Assembly (NCBI GenBank): GCA_002453275.1
Contig: DKGN01000096.1
Coordinates: 1 to 9,304 of the forward strand
DNA length: 9,304 nucleotides
Source of the DNA: Caryophanales bacterium UBA6769
GTDB taxonomy: Bacteria > Bacillota > Bacilli > Bacillales > UBA6769
Reading direction: 5' to 3'
Both the position numbers and the translations under genes were made by a program. The notes under the pieces were generated by a model. That model searched no databases, was not told the origin of the DNA, and worked only from the letters and a program-made list of their open reading frames with translations. Each line of letters starts with the position of its first letter. The stretch's first letter is position 1. Shown here piece after piece: positions 5,338-9,304 of the stretch.

Positions 5338-5736
5338 GTGAACGTACAATTGATTAAAACAATGGTCGGGGTCGTGTTACTTTTTTTAGGTGGATTATTA
5401 TTTTTCAATCTACTCGGATTAGGCTGGCTCATTCGAGTTGTCATTTCCTTGTTTATCATTATCTATGCAACTAAAAAACTAAACCGGGCGGAAACCTCTA
5501 CTCATAAAGGTGTTGCAATTGCGGCTCTCATATTTGGCATATTACTTTTGTTTGGTGGAGTGCATAAGCTGTTTGGCTTAATGGTAGGAATTGGACTCGT
5601 TTACGTCGGAATGAAACTGTTCAAGCGTGATGAACCACAAAATGCTTCCAACAATATGCTTAACATGCCCAGAAATACGATTAGTGTTCAGGAAGATGCC
5701 TTTGATAAAGAATGGAACAAAAAAATGAAAAAATAA
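5338..5736 (+). CDS. liaI: LiaI-like membrane protein of the lia envelope-stress operon
   Basis: This small membrane protein of about 130 residues has three to four hydrophobic segments (VGVVLLFLGGLLFF, VISLFIIIYA, GVAIAALIFGILLLF, LMVGIGLVYVGMKLF) and a hydrophilic tail ending AFDKEWNKKMKK, close to the DDEWEEFLKKK tail I recall for B. subtilis LiaI (126 residues). In B. subtilis LiaI anchors the PspA-like LiaH to the membrane under envelope stress. The gene is first in the operon and its stop overlaps the liaH ribosome binding site, so the two are translated together. The start is uncertain. GTG 5338 gives the best length match, but GAAGGG is only 3 bases away. TTG 5350 sits 8 bases after AAGGTGA. 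ATG 5362 has no good site. Confidence 0.82.
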   Translation: MNVQLIKTMVGVVLLFLGGLLFFNLLGLGWLIRVVISLFIIIYATKKLNRAETSTHKGVAIAALIFGILLLFGGVHKLFGLMVGIGLVYVGMKLFKRDEPQNASNNMLNMPRNTISVQEDAFDKEWNKKMKK

Positions 5737-5749
5737 GGAGAGATATGAC

Positions 5750-6388
5750 ATGGTATTTAGACGATTACGTGAGGTTATGACAGCAGGTATTCATGAGTTA
5801 ATTGACACGTTTGAGGAACCAGAGATGATGTTGAAGCAATCGATAAGAGAGATGGAGGCTGAAATTACGAAAGCTGAAACGACCATTGCAAAGCAAAAAA
5901 CGTTAGCTAACAAATTTCAAGGTCAAGCAGATGAAGCGAGAAAACTCATCGCAAAGCGAATGGGTCAAGCACAGCTTGCTATAGAAGCGGGTGAAGAAGA
6001 ACTGGCGAGACAAGCACTGCACAGTAAGCTACAATATGAAGAACAAGTACAACACTATGAAAAACTCCATGCAGAGGCGGAGAGACACGCGGACGAGTTA
6101 ACGAAACAGCTTGAGGAAATGAAGGAACGTTATCAGCTACTAAAGGATCGAAAACAAGCGACGATAGCGCAAGCCGAAGCAGCAAAGGCAAAAGAAAAAA
6201 TAAGTCACACGATTGCGAATTTAGATTGTGAGCGTATCATCTCGGGATTCGAAAGAATTGAAGCAAAAATAATGGAAAAAGAAAACCTCTCTAAATTGCG
6301 AAATACGCATGAATCATACGATGTGCAAATGACAAAGTTCGAACAGGCGCAAGCTGTTGAAGAGGAATTAAAGAAAATGAAAGCTTAA
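5750..6388 (+). CDS. liaH: LiaH, PspA/IM30-family phage-shock protein
   Basis: This 212-residue protein is almost entirely charged alpha-helix with long coiled coils (heptad-rich from about residue 25 to 160) and an N-terminal amphipathic helix in MVFRRLREVMTAGIHELIDT. This is the architecture of PspA, Vipp1 and LiaH (B. subtilis LiaH has about 225). Family members form large oligomers on the cytosolic face of the membrane and protect its integrity when antibiotics such as bacitracin, nisin or daptomycin disturb the lipid II cycle. Placement directly after a liaI-like gene (13-base gap) and upstream of liaFSR makes it LiaH rather than a stand-alone PspA. ATG 5750 has AAGGAG at 5735-5740 with a 9-base spacer. 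It is probably the most abundant product of the operon when induced. Confidence 0.92.
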   Translation: MVFRRLREVMTAGIHELIDTFEEPEMMLKQSIREMEAEITKAETTIAKQKTLANKFQGQADEARKLIAKRMGQAQLAIEAGEEELARQALHSKLQYEEQVQHYEKLHAEAERHADELTKQLEEMKERYQLLKDRKQATIAQAEAAKAKEKISHTIANLDCERIISGFERIEAKIMEKENLSKLRNTHESYDVQMTKFEQAQAVEEELKKMKA

Positions 6389-6392
6389 TTCC

Positions 6393-6418
6393 TAGTCAGC
6401 GAAACAAGCGACTATTTT
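6393..6418 (+). terminator. Weak hairpin with T-run between liaH and liaF, possible partial terminator
   Basis: TAGTC (6393-6397), a bulged A and GC pair with GC-GACTA (6408-6414) around loop GAAACAA, followed at once by TTTTC. The stem has only 7 pairs and the T-run four bases, so at most it would be leaky. It begins 5 bases after the liaH stop. In B. subtilis the main lia transcript stops after liaIH with read-through into the regulatory genes, and this hairpin could serve the same purpose. The rest of the gap to liaF (to 6467) shows no gene and no clear promoter. Confidence 0.45.
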
Positions 6419-6480
6419 CATTCACAACAAACGGTCCAAAAATAAGTAAGCACGTCCGATAGAGAAGAAAGGGGGACACG

Positions 6481-7185
6481 ATGCAGACACGAACAAATCG
6501 TTATATTGGAATTGCTATCGTTGTAATTGGCATTATTATTTTAATTAACAGCTTAAACATACATGGATTTGTCACTCGATTTTTATTGCCAATTGCATTA
6601 GCGTGCATCGGTCTTTATTTCTATCGGCGCAATCAAAGGTTAATGGCTGGTGTTGCTTTTGGATTAGCAATTGTTTTATTTTTAAAAATTAATATTTTTG
6701 GTCTTATCATTGCCCTTCTTTTTATATATTTTGGATATCGTATGCTTCAACAGGAAGAACGAGTGGATGAGCAACAAGACCGTGAAGAACAACCCTTTCA
6801 TACGTATACTGAGGCAAAAAATGTGAAAAAATCATGGATCGGTGAAGTTCATTATACGCATGATCGTTTTGAGCTTGAAGATTTGACGATTCAGCAGGGT
6901 ATCGGTGATGTGAAGATTGATTTAACGAAGGCCATTATCCCAGATGGAGAGACTGTAATTGTTGTGAACGGATGGATTGGGGATATCGACATTTATGTTC
7001 CGTACGATTTGAATGTGAACGTGACCGCTTCAATTACACTCGGTGACCTCGATGTTCTTGGTCAGCGTGAGGGTGGCGTCACTAGAAGTGTTTCTACGAG
7101 AACGGCCCATTATACGGACGCAACAAAGAAAGTAAAGCTCATTCTTTCTCTCGTTATCGGAGATATCGATGTGAGGTATTTATAA
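6481..7185 (+). CDS. liaF: LiaF, membrane inhibitor of the LiaSR two-component system
   Basis: The 234-residue protein (B. subtilis LiaF 241) has two halves. The N-terminal half has four transmembrane segments (about 8-26, 31-48, 54-69 and 71-87). A charged linker rich in Glu, Gln and Asp (about 90-105) leads to the cytosolic LiaF-type C-terminal domain (about 115-234), a right-handed beta-helix-like fold with repeated GDxxI motifs: GIGDVKIDL, GWIGDIDIYVP, LGDLDVLG and VIGDIDVRYL. In Bacillus LiaF keeps the kinase LiaS from activating LiaR until the envelope is stressed; its loss switches the system on. ATG 6481 has AAAGGGGG at 6468-6475, 5 bases upstream. Its stop overlaps the liaS start by one base (TAATG), indicating coupled translation. 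liaG, which precedes liaF in B. subtilis, is missing. Confidence 0.93.
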   Translation: MQTRTNRYIGIAIVVIGIIILINSLNIHGFVTRFLLPIALACIGLYFYRRNQRLMAGVAFGLAIVLFLKINIFGLIIALLFIYFGYRMLQQEERVDEQQDREEQPFHTYTEAKNVKKSWIGEVHYTHDRFELEDLTIQQGIGDVKIDLTKAIIPDGETVIVVNGWIGDIDIYVPYDLNVNVTASITLGDLDVLGQREGGVTRSVSTRTAHYTDATKKVKLILSLVIGDIDVRYL

Positions 7186-8276
7186 TGGGTAGAAAAAGAC
7201 TGTCGAACATTCAGTGGCAATTTGTCCGTTTAGCAATCATTCTTTGTCTTATCATGATAGTCACAACCCTGCTCATTCTGTTTCTTAGTAATCCAAGAGA
7301 GCTACTTATTTTCATCAAAACACAAAAATGGGGGGTTTCAATTGTAATTTTGCTGCTCGTTACCGCGATTGCGATTGGTTCAATTTTTGGATATGCAAAT
7401 GGAAATCAAATAAAAAAACGACTTGAAGTGTTAACCGAAGCAACCCTCGCGTATGAACGAGGTAATTTTGCTTATCGTTTTCCGCCATTAGGTGATGATG
7501 AAATTGGACAAATGAGTATTCACTTAAATGAAATGGCTAAACGAATAGAAGCTCAAGTAGCATCGTTACAGCGGCTATCTTCGGAAAAAGCCGAATGGAA
7601 TGAGACATTAAAACAAACAGCAATTACAGAAGAAAGACAGCGATTGGCACGAGAGCTTCACGATGCAGTGAGTCAACAGCTGTTTGCCATTTCGATGATG
7701 ACTTCAGCAGTGAGAGAAACCGTCGAGGAACAACCATCGAAGGCAGGGAACCAGATTAAAGCGATTGAGCGAATGGCGAGTGAAGCACAGTCAGAAATGC
7801 GTGCTCTTCTACTTCACCTTAGACCGACACACCTAGAAGGAAAAAAGCTAAAAGAAGGCGTTGACAATCTACTTGAAGAATTACAAACGAAATATGAGTT
7901 ATCGATCAGATGGCAAGTAGAAGAAATCACCGGCTTATCAAAAGGGATTGAGGATCATTTATTCCGAATCATTCAAGAGGCTATATCTAATACACTTCGG
8001 CATGCAAAAGCTTCTTCAATAGAGCTTTTACTATACATGGTAAATAAACAAGTAAGGCTAAAAATTAACGATAACGGGATTGGATTTCACGTTGATGAAA
8101 AACGGACATCATCGTATGGACTTCGTTCCATGGTTGAACGAGTAAATGAAATTGGCGGGGTCATTGAAATTTTCTCGCGACCACAAAAAGGAACAGAAAT
8201 CGAAGTGAAAGTACCAGTGATTAAACGTTCGGAAGACGATGCCAACTTTGAAAAAAAGAGGGATGCTGATGATTAA
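7185..8276 (+). CDS. liaS: LiaS, NarL-type sensor histidine kinase for envelope stress
   Basis: This 363-residue kinase has two N-terminal transmembrane helices (about 14-35 and 49-71) joined by an outside loop of only about 13 residues, the layout of intramembrane-sensing kinases, which depend on a partner such as LiaF. A HAMP linker (about 72-124) leads to the HisKA_3 dimerisation domain with the phosphorylated His159 in RLARELHDAVSQQLF. HD followed by AVSQ carries the DxxxQ phosphatase motif. The HATPase_c domain shows the N box (EAISNTLRHA, Asn269), G1 (NDNGIGF, 295-301) and G2 (YGLRSMVERV, 311-320). It would phosphorylate LiaR and, at rest, dephosphorylate it. The ATG overlaps the liaF stop by one base, and the 3' end overlaps liaR by eight. 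Confidence 0.95.
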   Translation: MGRKRLSNIQWQFVRLAIILCLIMIVTTLLILFLSNPRELLIFIKTQKWGVSIVILLLVTAIAIGSIFGYANGNQIKKRLEVLTEATLAYERGNFAYRFPPLGDDEIGQMSIHLNEMAKRIEAQVASLQRLSSEKAEWNETLKQTAITEERQRLARELHDAVSQQLFAISMMTSAVRETVEEQPSKAGNQIKAIERMASEAQSEMRALLLHLRPTHLEGKKLKEGVDNLLEELQTKYELSIRWQVEEITGLSKGIEDHLFRIIQEAISNTLRHAKASSIELLLYMVNKQVRLKINDNGIGFHVDEKRTSSYGLRSMVERVNEIGGVIEIFSRPQKGTEIEVKVPVIKRSEDDANFEKKRDADD

Positions 8277-8901
8277 AGTATTGCTAGTCGATGATCATGA
8301 AATGGTGCGAATGGGACTTGCCGCTTATTTAGCGACTACAGAGGATATTGAAGTCGTTGGAGAAGCAAAAAATGGAAGAGAAGGGGTACGTCTAGCGAAG
8401 GCATTAAAGCCTGATGTTATTTTAATGGATCTAGTTATGGACGAGATGAATGGTATCGAGGCAACGAAAATCATTACAAAACAACTACCTGCAACGAAAG
8501 TTATCGTGTTAACAAGCTTCGTTGATGATGAAAAAGTGTACCCTGTTATCGAAGCAGGCGCATTAAGTTATTTACTTAAAACATCAAAGGCTTCAAACAT
8601 TGCTGACGCCATTCGAGCTGCGGCAATCGGAGAGCCTGTCGTTGAAAGTAAAGTCGCCGGAAAAATGATGTCCCATTATCGAAAATCAAGTCAAACTGTC
8701 CTCCATGATGCGTTAACAGAGCGTGAGCGAGAAGTATTATCTCTTATTGCAAAAGGAAAAACAAATCAAGATATTGCAGATAAGTTATTTATCGGAATAA
8801 AAACAGTCAAAACACACGTTAGCAATATTTTTCAAAAACTTGAAGTTGAAGATCGGACTCAAGCCGCGATTTATGCGATAAGAAATAAACTCGATGACTA
8901 A
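8269..8901 (+). CDS. liaR: LiaR, NarL/LuxR-type response regulator
   Basis: This 210-residue response regulator has a receiver domain (1-120) with acidic pocket Asp8-Asp9, phospho-acceptor Asp54 in VILMDLVMDEMNG, switch Thr82 and Lys104. A C-terminal LuxR-type helix-turn-helix (about 145-208) shows LTEREREVLSLIAKGKTNQD and KTVKTHVSNIFQKL. It closely resembles what I recall of B. subtilis LiaR (MIRVLLIDDHEMVRMGLAA, LTSFxDDxKVYPVIEAGALS). When phosphorylated by LiaS it should activate the promoter upstream of liaI. Start choice: ATG 8269 gives the family N-terminus MIKVLLVDDHE and lies 6 bases after AGAGGG (8257-8262). ATG 8239 and 8263 give longer proteins with no spaced site. It overlaps the end of liaS by eight bases. 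No clear terminator follows in the 82 bases before the convergent DUF4256 gene. Confidence 0.95.
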   Translation: MIKVLLVDDHEMVRMGLAAYLATTEDIEVVGEAKNGREGVRLAKALKPDVILMDLVMDEMNGIEATKIITKQLPATKVIVLTSFVDDEKVYPVIEAGALSYLLKTSKASNIADAIRAAAIGEPVVESKVAGKMMSHYRKSSQTVLHDALTEREREVLSLIAKGKTNQDIADKLFIGIKTVKTHVSNIFQKLEVEDRTQAAIYAIRNKLDD

Positions 8902-8983
8902 CAGGGGTAAGCTTCAAAATTTTGCTTTCACTTTATTTATCGACTGAAACGCATCCGTTAACATGCTCCGACGTGTGTCTAGA

Positions 8984-9304
8984 TTAAACCCGAAGTGAGC
9001 CGCGAAACCCTCTAACAGAATAGTAAGATTCTGCACCGTTATGGTAGACGAATACAGTGTCATAGCGACGGTCACAAAAAAGAGCACCACCGAGTTCTCT
9101 AATCCTAGAAGGTGTTTTCACCCAACTCGATGTTTTTAAATCGAAATTTCCAAGCTTTTGCAATGTTCGATATTGTTCCTCTGTCAAAAGCTCAATGCCC
9201 ATGGCAATCGCCATATCAATCGCATTATTTTCTGGTTTATGTTTCTTTCTTGATTCAAGGGCTTCGCGATCATAGCAAACACTTCTACGACCTTTTGGGC
9301 TTTC
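8984..9304 (-). CDS. DUF4256-family protein, C-terminal part (5' end beyond the window)
   Basis: Reading the minus strand from the right edge gives 106 residues ending in TAA. They begin ESPKGRRSVCYDREALESRK with no break into the ATG-containing part at 9214, so the internal ATG is not the start. The sequence matches DUF4256 as I remember it: HKPENNAIDMA, GIELLTEEQYRxLQKLG, TSSWVKTPxxIRxLGGALFCDRRY and a C-terminus YHNGAESYYSVRGFRGSLRV. Members run to about 185 residues, so roughly 80 are missing. No function is established for the family; there are no membrane segments here, so it is probably cytosolic. The strikingly conserved charged and aromatic blocks suggest an enzyme or binding pocket, but that is speculation. 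It converges on liaR. Confidence 0.85.
   Translation of the reverse strand, partial: ESPKGRRSVCYDREALESRKKHKPENNAIDMAIAMGIELLTEEQYRTLQKLGNFDLKTSSWVKTPSRIRELGGALFCDRRYDTVFVYHNGAESYYSVRGFRGSLRV

Noticed and set aside
8239..8268. ATG at 8239 as start of liaR
   Set aside because: It adds ten residues absent from the LiaR family; ATG 8269 gives the family N-terminus with AGAGGG 6 bases upstream.
8909..8926. AAGC...GCTT with CAAAATTTTG as a liaR terminator
   Set aside because: The stem has only four pairs, the central palindrome cannot form a loop of workable size, and there is no T-run directly after it.
1..9304. CRISPR array, insertion sequence, prophage or defence island
   Set aside because: No spaced direct repeats, transposase, integrase or terminal inverted repeats were seen; gene content is ordinary chromosomal housekeeping and envelope stress.

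Overview
The window looks like chromosomal DNA from a low-GC Gram-positive bacterium of the Bacillaceae. The evidence is strong AAGGAGG-type ribosome binding sites, frequent GTG/TTG starts, the family set (YndM/DUF2512, a YsaA-like HAD phosphatase, LiaIH-FSR, DUF4256) and a Bacillus-type WalR box. Species cannot be named from sequence alone. No insertion sequence, phage gene or CRISPR array is visible.

Layout. The left edge (1-33, minus) holds the first 11 codons of a LysR-type regulator. After an AT-rich divergent spacer comes a decayed tRNA-Cys copy (131-203), then a stand-alone YggS-family PLP-binding protein (242-988) and a Bcp-type peroxiredoxin (1088-1555). A hairpin separates bcp from the convergent membrane gene yndM (1597-2055, minus). 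A DUF4349 lipoprotein (2179-3051) is followed by a strong bidirectional terminator shared with a convergent HAD phosphatase (3114-3902, minus). Divergent from the HAD gene is a secreted NlpC/P60 endopeptidase (4175-5179) whose upstream region contains a perfect WalR half-site pair. It ends in a rho-independent terminator.

The right half is a complete cell-envelope stress locus, liaI-liaH-liaF-liaS-liaR (5338-8901), all on the plus strand. LiaS is an intramembrane-type histidine kinase, LiaF its inhibitor, LiaR the response regulator, and LiaIH the expected output (a small membrane anchor plus a PspA-like coiled-coil protein). liaG, found between liaH and liaF in B. subtilis, is absent; the 92-bp gap instead holds a small hairpin followed by a short T-run. 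The window closes with a DUF4256 gene on the minus strand that runs off the edge.

The main theme is envelope maintenance: a probable WalR-regulated wall hydrolase stands next to the antibiotic-sensing LiaFSR system. The observations most worth checking are the tRNA-Cys relic, the WalR box, the rearranged lia operon with its internal hairpin, and several start codons that ribosome binding sites place away from the longest reading frame.
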